Source: Piscirickettsiaceae bacterium
Lineage (GTDB): Bacteria > Pseudomonadota > Gammaproteobacteria > Nitrosococcales > Methylophagaceae
Length of the DNA stretch: 26,971 bases
Direction: 5' to 3'
NCBI GenBank assembly: GCA_018646825.1
Contig: JABGUA010000115.1
Span: forward strand, 1 to 26,971
Position 1 is the stretch's first letter. Each line of letters begins with the position of its first letter. A program made the translations under genes and the position numbers. Under the pieces are notes generated by a model, which was not told the DNA's origin, did no database searches, and saw nothing but the letters and a program-made list of their open reading frames with translations. Below are positions 6,108 through 14,380 of the stretch, piece after piece.

Positions 6108-8906
6108 TTAATTCAATTTATTATCTGATTGTCCGCCACCATAACTACTGAATGGCATTGGCTCACCACCCGGCGTGACTTTAACCGCACAATATTTAAA
6201 TTCTGGAATCTTCGCTGCAGGATCAAGTGCCGAATTCGACAATTTATTAACCGCCGCTTCGTAATAACAGAACGCCATAAATACTGCGCCAGTTGGCACC
6301 GCTTCATCTGCACGGGCAATCATCGTAATCTCACCACGGCGTGTTGATAACGTAATCATTTCACCCGGCAGCACACCCATTTCATCCAAACTAATCGGAT
6401 TAATCGTCGCGACCGCTTCTGGTTCTATCGCATCCAACACATTAGAACGACGCGTCATCGAACCGGTATGCCAATGCTCCAACATCCGACCTGTAATCAG
6501 TACAAATGGATATTCTGCATCAGGACGTTCATCTGGCGGCACAATATCAGCAGGAACAAACTTACCTAAGCCATTGGCACTTTCGAAGGTATCGGTGAAA
6601 ATAATGTCTTGACCCGGGTCACCCTCTTCTAAACAAGGGTAAACAATCGCGCCTTCATCTTCTAAACGAGCCCAAGTCATCCCCCCCATCGTTGGTACCG
6701 CTTTACGTATCTCAGCGAACACCTCAGATGAATCAGCATAATTCCAGTCCAAACCAAGACCACGTGCCATTTCTTGAACAATCCATAAATCTTGACGTGC
6801 ATCACCTGGCGGATCAATCGCCTGACGCCCCAACTGAACCAATCTATCAGTATTGGTAAATGTCCCTGTTTTCTCTGAGAAAGTAGAAGCAGGTAACACC
6901 ACATCAGCCAAATAAGCTGTTTCTGTTAAGAAAATATCTTGTACAACCATATGCTCCAGCTCTGCCATTGATTGACGCGCATGGTTAGCATCAGGATCTG
7001 ACATGGCTGGATTTTCACCCATCACATATAACCCTTTCAAATCACCAGCATGAATTGCTTGCATGATTTCAACCACGGTCAAACCCGGATTATTATCTAA
7101 CTCGCAATCCCATAATGCTTCAAAATAAGCATGGGCTTTTTCATCAGTGACCGGTTGATAATCAGGGAACACCATTGGGATAAGTCCCATATCTGATGCC
7201 CCTTGGACATTATTCTGACCGCGCAAGGGATGTAAACCGGTGCCTGGACGACCAATTTGTCCTGTCATTAAGGATAATGAAATCAAGCAACGTGCATTAT
7301 CAGTACCATGAATATGCTGTGACACGCCCATGCCCCAAAGAATCATCGATCCCTTTGATAAAGCATACAAACGAGCTGCTTGTTTTATCGTCTCAGCCGA
7401 AATACCACAAATCGGTTCCATCGTTTCTGGCGAATAAGATTCTAAATGCGCTTTCATCGCTTCAAAACCTTCTGTCCGCTCGGCTATAAATTTAGGATCC
7501 GTTAATCCTTCCTTAATGATGGTATGCATCATCGCGTTCAACATCGGGACATCACTACCCGGTTTAAAGGCCAAATGATGCGTTGCCTCACGCGATAACT
7601 CAGTTTTACGCGGATCCATCAAGATTAACTTAGTGCCATTTCGCATGGCATTTTTCATCCACGTCGCACCGACAGGGTGATTCACAGTCGGATTAGCACC
7701 GATAATCATAATCACTTCTGCTTTGTCTACATCCGAGATGGGGTTCGACACAGCACCTGATCCTAAGCACTCTAATAACGCCACCACAGAAGAGGCATGA
7801 CATAGACGTGTACAGTGATCAACATTGTTAGTTTTAAAGCCCGTTCTTACCAATTTTTGGAACAAATAAGCTTCTTCATTACTGCCTTTTGCGCTACCAA
7901 AACCTGCTAGGGCATTGGGTCCTTGCGTATCGCGGATCTGATTGAAGCCACCTGTTGCAAGAGCTAAGGCTTCTTCCCACGTCGCTTCACGGAAAATTTT
8001 ATCAACATCATTGGGATCCATTGAGAAATCGGCCGATTTCGGCGCGTCATCACGACGAATCAATGGTTTAGTTAAACGATGTGGGTGATGAATGTAATCA
8101 AAACCATAACGTCCTTTCACACATAAACGGCCTTTATTCGCCGGGCCATCACGTCCTTCCACATATAAAATCTTGTCGTCTTTAATATTGTAAGTCAGCT
8201 GGCAACCGACACCACAATAAGGACACAAAGAGTCAACTTTACGATCGGGCTCCGATAATCCGACTTCATTAGCAGGCATCAAGGCGCCAGTAGGGCAAGC
8301 TTCAACACACTCACCACAAGCCACACAGGTACTCTCGCCCATAGGGTCATCAAGATCAAAGACAATCTCTGTATGACTGCCACGCATCGCTAAACCAATG
8401 ACATCATTATTTTGTTCATCACGGCACGCACGGACACAACGGGTACATTGAATACACGCATCCATGTTGACAGCAATACCCGGATGAGAAATATCACACG
8501 GTGGTTGCTCTCTTGCTTCAAAACGTGGCAAGCCAACGTCTAATTTACCGGCCCAGTAATCTAGCTCTGAATTCAAAGTGTGGGGTTGTTCTGACACATC
8601 GGCTTTTAATAACTCAAGTACCATCTGCTGAGCTTTAACAGCGCGAGCACTATTCGTTTGCACGACCATATTATCTGTCGGACTACGGCAACATGATGGC
8701 GCTAACACCCGTTCGCCATCGACTTCGACCATACAAGCGCGACAGTTACCTGCTTCACCTTGACGCTCGGAATAGCATAAATGAGGCACTTCCAAACCTT
8801 GGCGTTTTGCAACATCAAGCAAAGTCTCATCCTCAGAAGCAGAAACCGCCTGACCATTTAAGGTAAAACTAACTGTATTCAATAGCTCTTCAGGATTAAC
8901 GGCCAT
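6108..8906 (-). CDS. fdhA: NAD-dependent formate dehydrogenase, catalytic alpha subunit (FDH1A type)
   Basis: Oxidises formate to CO2 at a Mo- or W-bis-MGD centre and passes electrons to the diaphorase subunit. It has 932 residues. An N-terminal [2Fe-2S] domain has Cys44, 55, 58 and 72. A ferredoxin-like pair of [4Fe-4S] sites has Cys151/154/157/161 and Cys194/197/200/204. The molybdopterin oxidoreductase domain starts with the [4Fe-4S] Cys228/231/235/262. The metal-ligand residue is Cys369 followed by His370 in CTRLCHASS, so this is a Cys rather than a Sec enzyme. The MopB dinucleotide-binding domain forms the C-terminus. No NuoG-like His-Cys3 cluster motif lies between 73 and 150, which I believe is normal for this subtype. 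Its ATG shares one base with the fdhB stop (TAATG). Methylotrophs use this enzyme for the last step of C1 oxidation. Whether it uses Mo or W cannot be told from sequence. Confidence 0.93.
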   Translation of the reverse strand: MAVNPEELLNTVSFTLNGQAVSASEDETLLDVAKRQGLEVPHLCYSERQGEAGNCRACMVEVDGERVLAPSCCRSPTDNMVVQTNSARAVKAQQMVLELLKADVSEQPHTLNSELDYWAGKLDVGLPRFEAREQPPCDISHPGIAVNMDACIQCTRCVRACRDEQNNDVIGLAMRGSHTEIVFDLDDPMGESTCVACGECVEACPTGALMPANEVGLSEPDRKVDSLCPYCGVGCQLTYNIKDDKILYVEGRDGPANKGRLCVKGRYGFDYIHHPHRLTKPLIRRDDAPKSADFSMDPNDVDKIFREATWEEALALATGGFNQIRDTQGPNALAGFGSAKGSNEEAYLFQKLVRTGFKTNNVDHCTRLCHASSVVALLECLGSGAVSNPISDVDKAEVIMIIGANPTVNHPVGATWMKNAMRNGTKLILMDPRKTELSREATHHLAFKPGSDVPMLNAMMHTIIKEGLTDPKFIAERTEGFEAMKAHLESYSPETMEPICGISAETIKQAARLYALSKGSMILWGMGVSQHIHGTDNARCLISLSLMTGQIGRPGTGLHPLRGQNNVQGASDMGLIPMVFPDYQPVTDEKAHAYFEALWDCELDNNPGLTVVEIMQAIHAGDLKGLYVMGENPAMSDPDANHARQSMAELEHMVVQDIFLTETAYLADVVLPASTFSEKTGTFTNTDRLVQLGRQAIDPPGDARQDLWIVQEMARGLGLDWNYADSSEVFAEIRKAVPTMGGMTWARLEDEGAIVYPCLEEGDPGQDIIFTDTFESANGLGKFVPADIVPPDERPDAEYPFVLITGRMLEHWHTGSMTRRSNVLDAIEPEAVATINPISLDEMGVLPGEMITLSTRRGEITMIARADEAVPTGAVFMAFCYYEAAVNKLSNSALDPAAKIPEFKYCAVKVTPGGEPMPFSSYGGGQSDNKLN

Positions 8907-10618
8907 TATTTCGACTCCCCCGTGGTTAACTCTCCGGCGAAGTACTTAATCACGCTGCGCAATGGATTCGGGGCTGCTTGCCCTAGACCACAAATTGAAG
9001 CATCAACCATCACTTCGGATAGTTCTTCTAATAAATTTTGGTCCCATTCCGGATTCGCCATTAAGCCAACCGCTTTAGCCGTACCAACACGACAAGGCGT
9101 ACATTGGCCACAGGACTCATCTTCAAAGAATTTCATCGCATTCACAGCTAAGTCACGCGCATGATCTTGGTCAGAAAACACCACAATCGCAGCTGAGCCG
9201 ATGAAACAACCATATTCTTGTAGAGTATCGAAATCTAATGGCACATTACCGAGTGATGCAGGCAGAATTCCGCCTGAAGCCCCCCCTGGGAAATAGCCAT
9301 AAAAAGTATGACCTATCTCCATGCCATCACAATACTCATCAATCAATTCTTGCATCGAAATACCAGCCGGTGCAAAGTGCACACCCGGTTTATTCACCCG
9401 CCCACTGACAGAAAATGAACGTAAACCCACACGACCATTCCGACCGTGGTCAGTCATAAAACCAGGCCCTTTTTCAAGAATATCGCGGACCCAATAAACC
9501 GATTCCATATTATGCTCAAGCGTTGGCCGTCCAAACAAACCAACCTGTGCCACAAATGGCGGACGCAACCGAGGCATGCCTCGTTTACCTTCAATCGACT
9601 CAATCATCGCCGACTCTTCACCACAGATATAGGCACCCGCACCACGACGCAAATGGATAATAGGTAAGTTTTCAACCGGTGGGTTCGCAATTAATTTCGC
9701 GACTTCTACTTCAAGTGACGCTCTAATTGCAGCATATTCATCACGTAGATAAATATAAATTTCATTAATCTTCGTTGCCCAAGCAGCAATCAACATACCT
9801 TCAAGGAAACGATGTGGATCGCGGTCTAAATAGTATTTATCTTTAAACGTACCCGGCTCACCTTCATCAATGTTCACAGCCATCAACTTAGGATCTGGCT
9901 GATCCCGCACAATGCGCCACTTACGACCACTTGGAAAACCCGCGCCACCCAAACCACGCAGGCCTGAGTCATCCATTGTCGTCAATACATCTTCAATTTT
10001 ATGTGTACCATTCATACACGCTTGATAAGTCTCGTAACCTTGACTCTTTTTGTATTCATCAAAAAGAATTGGGTTAATCGATTCAGGCTTGATATTGCCT
10101 GCGGTGACTTCAGCCATCACTGAATCAACATCAGCGTGCTCAACCGGGTTCATCCCGACAACAGCGACAGGGGCAACATCACAGCGTCCGATACAAGGTA
10201 CTTTTTGAACCCGAACCTGATCGCCAAGCCCTTCTTCTAGGGAAGAAATCAAGCCATGCGCACCTTTCATTTCACATGTTAATGATTCACAAACACGTAC
10301 GGTCAGCGCTGGGGGTGGAGTATCGTTTTCTTTAATCACATCAAAGTGGTGATAAAAAGTCGCAACTTCATACACTTCTGCTTTCGATAGCTTCATTTCT
10401 CGTGCTAAAGCAACCAAATGGGCAGCCGAGATCGCATGATAGGTATCTTGAATCTTGTGTAAATGTTCGATTAGTAAATCTTTTTGTCGAGATTCATCCC
10501 CCAGTAAAGCCTGTATTTCTGACAGCGCCTTAGGATCAACTTGTCGACCTTTACCAACAGCTCTCGGTAATTTTAAGTTCTTACCTTTTTTTCGAGCGCT
10601 AATTGCCTTCTCACTCAT
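8906..10618 (-). CDS. fdhB: Formate dehydrogenase beta subunit, fused NuoE-NuoF-type NADH diaphorase
   Basis: Receives electrons from the alpha subunit and reduces NAD+. The 570 residues combine two domains that are separate genes (fdsG, fdsB) in Cupriavidus-type enzymes. The first is a NuoE/FdsG thioredoxin-like [2Fe-2S] domain (about 35-175; Cys110, 115, 142, 146). The second is a NuoF/FdsB domain with the FMN/NAD glycine-rich GLGGAGFPSGRKW (222-234), the ICGEE motif (331-335) and a C-terminal [4Fe-4S] site (Cys503, 506, 509 and 543). The fused form and its length match Methylobacterium Fdh1B. ATG at 10618 with a strong AGGGG-type site. First gene of the operon, overlapping fdhA by one base. 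No FdsC/FdhD or FdsD-like gene accompanies it in this window. Confidence 0.93.
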   Translation of the reverse strand: MSEKAISARKKGKNLKLPRAVGKGRQVDPKALSEIQALLGDESRQKDLLIEHLHKIQDTYHAISAAHLVALAREMKLSKAEVYEVATFYHHFDVIKENDTPPPALTVRVCESLTCEMKGAHGLISSLEEGLGDQVRVQKVPCIGRCDVAPVAVVGMNPVEHADVDSVMAEVTAGNIKPESINPILFDEYKKSQGYETYQACMNGTHKIEDVLTTMDDSGLRGLGGAGFPSGRKWRIVRDQPDPKLMAVNIDEGEPGTFKDKYYLDRDPHRFLEGMLIAAWATKINEIYIYLRDEYAAIRASLEVEVAKLIANPPVENLPIIHLRRGAGAYICGEESAMIESIEGKRGMPRLRPPFVAQVGLFGRPTLEHNMESVYWVRDILEKGPGFMTDHGRNGRVGLRSFSVSGRVNKPGVHFAPAGISMQELIDEYCDGMEIGHTFYGYFPGGASGGILPASLGNVPLDFDTLQEYGCFIGSAAIVVFSDQDHARDLAVNAMKFFEDESCGQCTPCRVGTAKAVGLMANPEWDQNLLEELSEVMVDASICGLGQAAPNPLRSVIKYFAGELTTGESK

Positions 10619-10683
10619 GAAACAACCACCCCTGATTTAGACGCCATCACTAGCATAAATAATAAATATCACTCTGGAAAATA

Positions 10684-10697
10684 CCATGAGGTCATGG
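10684..10697. promoter_or_regulatory. Palindrome CCATGAGGTCATGG, possible operator of fdhBA
   Basis: Two exact 6-base arms (CCATGA / TCATGG) around GG, centred about 72 bases upstream of the fdhB start. The position near the likely leftward promoter fits a repressor or activator site. A further TCATGA lies at 10728-10733. The binding protein is unknown, and short palindromes occur by chance. Confidence 0.3.
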
Positions 10698-10825
10698 CCT
10701 TGTGAAGCGAACAAAAACGCACCAAATCATGACTTATCACAAAAATAATGTTTTCGAGATCATAATAAAAAGCCAGCCGATCACTTTTTAATAAATATTA
10801 ATCCAGATTAGGAGTGAGTCATGCT

Positions 10826-10882
10826 ATTGATATTGTTCTGTTTTCGATAAAAAACCCGACTTTTATCGTGAACAATATCAAT
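10826..10882. repeat. Nested long inverted repeat in the fdh/rudS control region
   Basis: The outer arms ATTGATATTGTTC (10826-10838) and GAACAATATCAAT (10870-10882) are perfect complements. Inside them CGATAAAA (10845-10852) pairs with TTTTATCG (10861-10868) around an 8-base loop. Together they give 21 pairs, broken by 6 unpaired bases on one side and 1 on the other. It lies 208 bases upstream of fdhB and 231 bases upstream of the rightward gene. No T run follows in either direction, so it is probably not a terminator. It could be a cruciform operator, a leader RNA structure or a tiny mobile repeat. Confidence 0.75.
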
Positions 10883-11054
10883 TACTTACCCCCCATTAAT
10901 TGCTGCATTAAAACACAGTGCCAGCATCATTATGTCATCTCATAAATCGCATTTTTTCGACAGATTACAATCAGGTGCCAGCCATTTTGCGCACATGACC
11001 GATTCATCCTCATCGACTGATTAATAGGCTCTTTTAAAACAAATAGGTTCCAAA

Positions 11055-11083
11055 TTGAATAAAGTAAAGTAACTTGCTACTGT
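11055..11083 (+). promoter_or_regulatory. Possible sigma-70 promoter of the DUF523/DUF1722 gene
   Basis: TTGAAT (11055-11060) and TACTGT (11078-11083) are spaced by 17 bases and end 30 bases before the ATG at 11114. Both boxes match the consensus at four or five of six positions. The placement is right, but the match is modest. Confidence 0.3.
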
Positions 11084-11113
11084 GGTTGCAGATCACTAAC
11101 GAGTAGTCAAAAA

Positions 11114-12058
11114 ATGAAAATAAAAGTGGGGATTAGCAGCTGTCTTCTCGGTCAAGAAGTACGATTTGATGGCGGCCATAAACATTCTCGACTCTGCACA
11201 GAAACACTCACACCTTATTTTGACTTTGTCCCTGAGTGCCCTGAAGTGGGTATCGGCCTTGGCATTCCAAGGAAGCCGATCAGACTCATTGGCACAACAG
11301 ATGCCCCAAAAGCAGTTGCAAGCCATGACAACACGCTCGACTACACAGAAAAACTGATGAAATATGGTCAAAAAAAGGCCAAACAGCACGATGACATTTG
11401 TGGCTATATCTTCATGAAAAGCTCACCCAGTTGCGGTTTATTCCGCGTTAAAGTTTATGGTGAAAATGGTTACCCAGAAAAAGGCGGTGGTCGCGGTATT
11501 TACGCAAATGAAATCACCGATGCCCATCCTTTATTACCCGTCGAAGAGTCTGGCAGGTTAACCGATCCGCCTCTACGAGAAAATTTCATCACCCGTGTCT
11601 TCGCCTATCATAACTGGCAACAAACTGTCTCCGAAGGCCTTAGCCACAAAGCCATTCTAGACTTCCATGTCCGCTATAAGTACTGCCTAATGGCGCACTC
11701 ACCAAAAGACTATGCCACGCTCGGACAAATGCTCGCTGACGCCGGGAAATCGGAACCAAATGAACTCGGTGAACGCTATTTCACTGCATTGATGACCACA
11801 CTCAGTCAAATTGCCACCCGTAAAACACACACCAATGTTTTAATGCACCTACAAGGTTATTTGAAAAAGGTATTATCCGCCGACGAAAAGCAAGAGCTCG
11901 CCAAAATCATCGATCAATACCGGATTAACCAAGTTCCCTTAATTGTCCCAATCACAATGTTGAAACATCATTTTGCTAACCACCCCGATCCCTACATCAG
12001 TAAACAAGCCTATCTACAGCCTTATCCAGAAGACTTAAGTCTGAGGAATGCGATTTAG
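11114..12058 (+). CDS. rudS: RudS-like tRNA 4-thiouridine desulfidase (DUF523 + DUF1722)
   Basis: A 314-residue fusion of a TudS/DUF523 domain (about 1-150) and a DUF1722 (YbgA) domain (about 190-310). TudS proteins remove sulfur from thiouracils at a [4Fe-4S] cluster held by three cysteines. The two-domain form, RudS, has been described as removing sulfur from 4-thiouridine in tRNA. The expected cluster cysteines are visible as Cys10 (GISSCLLG), Cys42 (PECPEVG) and Cys107 (SSPSCGLF). The conserved Glu41 is next to Cys42, and RFDGGHK (about 17-23) is another family motif. ATG start with a poor ribosome site. It stands alone on the plus strand, divergent from the formate dehydrogenase operon and convergent with glnS. 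Relatives often sit next to photolyase genes; none is visible here. The domains are secure, the substrate is inferred from the family. Confidence 0.8.
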   Translation: MKIKVGISSCLLGQEVRFDGGHKHSRLCTETLTPYFDFVPECPEVGIGLGIPRKPIRLIGTTDAPKAVASHDNTLDYTEKLMKYGQKKAKQHDDICGYIFMKSSPSCGLFRVKVYGENGYPEKGGGRGIYANEITDAHPLLPVEESGRLTDPPLRENFITRVFAYHNWQQTVSEGLSHKAILDFHVRYKYCLMAHSPKDYATLGQMLADAGKSEPNELGERYFTALMTTLSQIATRKTHTNVLMHLQGYLKKVLSADEKQELAKIIDQYRINQVPLIVPITMLKHHFANHPDPYISKQAYLQPYPEDLSLRNAI

Positions 12059-12086
12059 TTATTTTAGTTCAGGGGAAACTAAGAGA

Positions 12087-12122
12087 GCATTAACCGTCAG
12101 GAGATTTAACGACGGTCAATGC
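12087..12122. repeat. 12-bp hairpin after the DUF523/DUF1722 gene
   Basis: GCATTAACCGTC (12087-12098) and GACGGTCAATGC (12111-12122) pair with a single mismatch around a 12-base loop. It begins 29 bases after the stop of the rightward gene. No T run follows on the plus strand, so it is at best a Rho-assisted end or an mRNA-stabilising hairpin. Confidence 0.5.
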
Positions 12123-12364
12123 CCACTCAGAAAAGAGAGGGTGTTAAATGTAACCTTTACGACCTAAAGTACTGCGCCCACAGTTCTCCAGAATCAATTA
12201 CTTAAAACTATTTTTACCAAATGTCTAAACAAACGCGTAGCCGATAGCTTAATCACACTTAAACTGAACAGGAAAAAGACAGTGAATAAGCCCTATTCGC
12301 CTATTAATATCCTCGACCCACAAAAGTCAGACAACTGATAATCTACACAGCTTAAGACTTAATT

Positions 12365-12383
12365 GCAAATGCGAATCGTTATT
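12365..12383. promoter_or_regulatory. Fur-box-like sequence without an obvious target gene
   Basis: GCAAATGCGAATCGTTATT matches the 19-bp E. coli Fur consensus at 13 of 19 positions, including the central AATC and the TTAT of the right half. Known Fur sites often match less well. Yet the genes on both sides end here, so no ordinary promoter is expected. Function is inferred. Confidence 0.4.
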
Positions 12384-12407
12384 ATTAAGAAATAACGACC
12401 AAAGCCC

Positions 12408-12444
12408 AATAAAAAAGGCCATCTCAGAGATGGCCTTTTTTATT
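12408..12444. terminator. Bidirectional Rho-independent terminator (rudS / glnS)
   Basis: A perfect 18-bp inverted repeat around one base: an A-rich tract, GGCCATCTC, the centre, GAGATGGCC and a T-rich tract. It gives a GC-rich stem followed by T6 on either strand, so it ends transcripts from both sides. It lies 28 bases beyond the glnS stop. Confidence 0.92.
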
Positions 12445-12471
12445 AAATAGAGCAACTTAAAAAATATTGCG

Positions 12472-14160
12472 CTAATTTTTCCCTACATTGGCCCAAGTAT
12501 CACGCAACGTGATCGTCCGGTTAAACACCAGTTTTTCTGCCGAGCTTAATTCGCTATCAGCACAAAAATAACCTTCACGTTCAAATTGATAGACCTGAAC
12601 CCCTTCTGTCCCTAATACACTTGGCTCAACAATGCTCTGCGTTAGCGTCACTAATGACTCTGGATTCAAATGATCCGTAAAATCTTCAATCTCTTTGTCA
12701 GTATCGGGATGTGGATGATTAAACAAACGGTCAAACAATCTCACTTCAGCAGGAATACCATGTTCAGCCGACACCCAATGGATAACACCTTTGACTTTTC
12801 GGCCTTCAGGGTTGGCCCCTAAGGTGGCAGGATCATAACTACAACGTAGCTCAATAATCTCACCTTGTGCATCCTTAATAACGGCATCACAACGAATGAC
12901 ATAGGCATTTCTTAAGCGTACTTCTTTATCTTTGACTAAACGTTTAAATTTATTATTGGCCTCTTCTTTAAAATCAGCCTTGTCAATATAAAGCGTTTGC
13001 GTAAAAGGAACCTCGCGTGACCCCATCGCTTCATTTTGAGGATGATTAGGCGCAATCAGATTCTCTGTTTTGTCTGCTGGATAATTGGTAATCACCACCT
13101 TCAATGGATCTAAAACCGCCATCACCCTTGGTGCATTTTCATTCAAGTTCTCACGGATACAACTTTCTAAAATATCCATCTCAACCGAGTTATCAGATTT
13201 TGTGACGCCAATACGCGTACAAAATTCACGCAGTGCAGCAGCAGGATAACCCCGACGACGCATACCAGAAATGGTCGGCATGCGTGGGTCAGTCCAACCA
13301 TCGACCAACTGCGCCTCAACTAATTTAGTCAGCTTACGTTTACTGGTAATCGCATATTGTAAATTAAGCCGAGAAAACTCAATCTGCTGCGGGTGATTTT
13401 CTGTGTTTAAAGTGTCTAAAAACCAATCATACAAAGGACGATGATCTTCAAACTCCAAGGTACAAACTGAATGCGTCACCCCTTCAATCGCATCAGAAAC
13501 ACAATGCGCATAGTCATACATAGGATAAATTGACCAAGCATCGCCCGTTTGATGGTGCACCACATCACGGCGAATCCGATAAATAGCAGGATCCCGTAAA
13601 TTAATATTCGGCGAAGCCATATCAATCTTGGCACGCAACACCCGTGAGCCATCTTCAAACTCACCATCACGCATGCGTTTGAATAAATCTAAATTTTCTT
13701 CAACACTACGACCACGGTATGGGCTATCTTTGCCCGGCGCTGTCAACGTCCCACGATACTCACGTGTTTCATCAGCTGACAAATCACAAACATAAGCATC
13801 ACCTTGTTTGATCAACTGCATCGCATAATCGTACAACTGGCCAAAATAGCTCGAGGCATAATGTAAATGGTCATCAAACTCAAAGCCTAGCCAACGTACA
13901 TCTTCCTTAATCGCTTCGACAAATTCGGCTTCCTCTTTTTGAGGGTTGGTATCATCAAAACGCAAGGTACAAATGCCGTTATAATCCAGCGCCAAGCCAA
14001 AATTCAGACAAATCGATTTAGCATGACCGATATGCAAATACCCATTTGGCTCCGGCGGAAAACGAGTCTGAACACGCCCATCATGCTTATTCGATGCCAT
14101 ATCAGCATCAATAATATGTTGGATAAAGTGTCTCGGTTTCGTGTCAGCTGCTTCGCTCAT
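12472..14160 (-). CDS. glnS: Glutaminyl-tRNA synthetase
   Basis: Charges tRNA-Gln with glutamine; a class I synthetase. The 562 residues match the usual bacterial length of about 550. The Rossmann catalytic domain has PPEPNGYLHIGH with the HIGH motif at 43-46 and the KMSKS-equivalent SKRKL at 273-277. The two beta-barrel anticodon-binding domains make up the C-terminal third. ATG start at 14160 with a GAGAG ribosome site. It is a single-gene unit ending at the strong terminator. Direct charging by GlnRS is typical of gammaproteobacteria, which supports the taxonomic placement. Confidence 0.98.
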   Translation of the reverse strand: MSEAADTKPRHFIQHIIDADMASNKHDGRVQTRFPPEPNGYLHIGHAKSICLNFGLALDYNGICTLRFDDTNPQKEEAEFVEAIKEDVRWLGFEFDDHLHYASSYFGQLYDYAMQLIKQGDAYVCDLSADETREYRGTLTAPGKDSPYRGRSVEENLDLFKRMRDGEFEDGSRVLRAKIDMASPNINLRDPAIYRIRRDVVHHQTGDAWSIYPMYDYAHCVSDAIEGVTHSVCTLEFEDHRPLYDWFLDTLNTENHPQQIEFSRLNLQYAITSKRKLTKLVEAQLVDGWTDPRMPTISGMRRRGYPAAALREFCTRIGVTKSDNSVEMDILESCIRENLNENAPRVMAVLDPLKVVITNYPADKTENLIAPNHPQNEAMGSREVPFTQTLYIDKADFKEEANNKFKRLVKDKEVRLRNAYVIRCDAVIKDAQGEIIELRCSYDPATLGANPEGRKVKGVIHWVSAEHGIPAEVRLFDRLFNHPHPDTDKEIEDFTDHLNPESLVTLTQSIVEPSVLGTEGVQVYQFEREGYFCADSELSSAEKLVFNRTITLRDTWANVGKN

Positions 14161-14380
14161 TTTGCTCTCAATTTGTCATCAGAAAAGGCGTTAAAGTCGC
14201 CCTATTTATTATCAAAGATCACAGGATAAGGACTTTACCATAGCGGCGCAACTGACATACCAAGCAAACCGCAATAGAATCAAACATAAACGAGTCTGAC
14301 AACCCCCACAGATTTAGATACTATTGACCCCAATACTTTGCGGAAAAGTCCTCTAACAACATAAGAATAAAAAACGCCTT

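Larger units (their letters stand above)
10619..11113. other. 495-bp divergent intergenic control region (fdhB / rudS)
   Basis: No gene is visible here. It must carry the promoter of the formate dehydrogenase operon (leftward) and of the DUF523/DUF1722 gene (rightward). It holds a 14-bp palindrome at 10684-10697, a large nested inverted repeat at 10826-10882, and two copies of GTGCCAGC (10918-10925 and 10975-10982). I looked for a sigma-54 site (GG, ten bases, GC) and did not find one. Confidence 0.7.
12059..12471. other. 413-bp non-coding stretch between convergent genes
   Basis: No convincing gene. It contains an imperfect hairpin (12087-12122), a Fur-box-like sequence (12365-12383) and a strong bidirectional terminator (12408-12444). 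A stretch this long is unusual between two gene ends that converge, and suggests a small RNA or the remains of a lost gene. Confidence 0.6.

Noticed and set aside
8456..8690. Apparent loss of a NuoG-like His-Cys3 [4Fe-4S] motif in the formate dehydrogenase alpha subunit
   Set aside because: I recall the same absence in related alpha subunits of this type, so it is probably normal and not a defect.
10918..10982. Possible sigma-54 promoters built on TGGCAC (reverse of the two GTGCCAGC copies)
   Set aside because: Ten bases after GG there is TA and not GC in both cases, so the -12 element is missing.
12282..12338. Tiny GTG-started frame of 18 residues preceded by AGGAA
   Set aside because: Too short, with no family resemblance or conservation evidence; probably chance in the non-coding gap.
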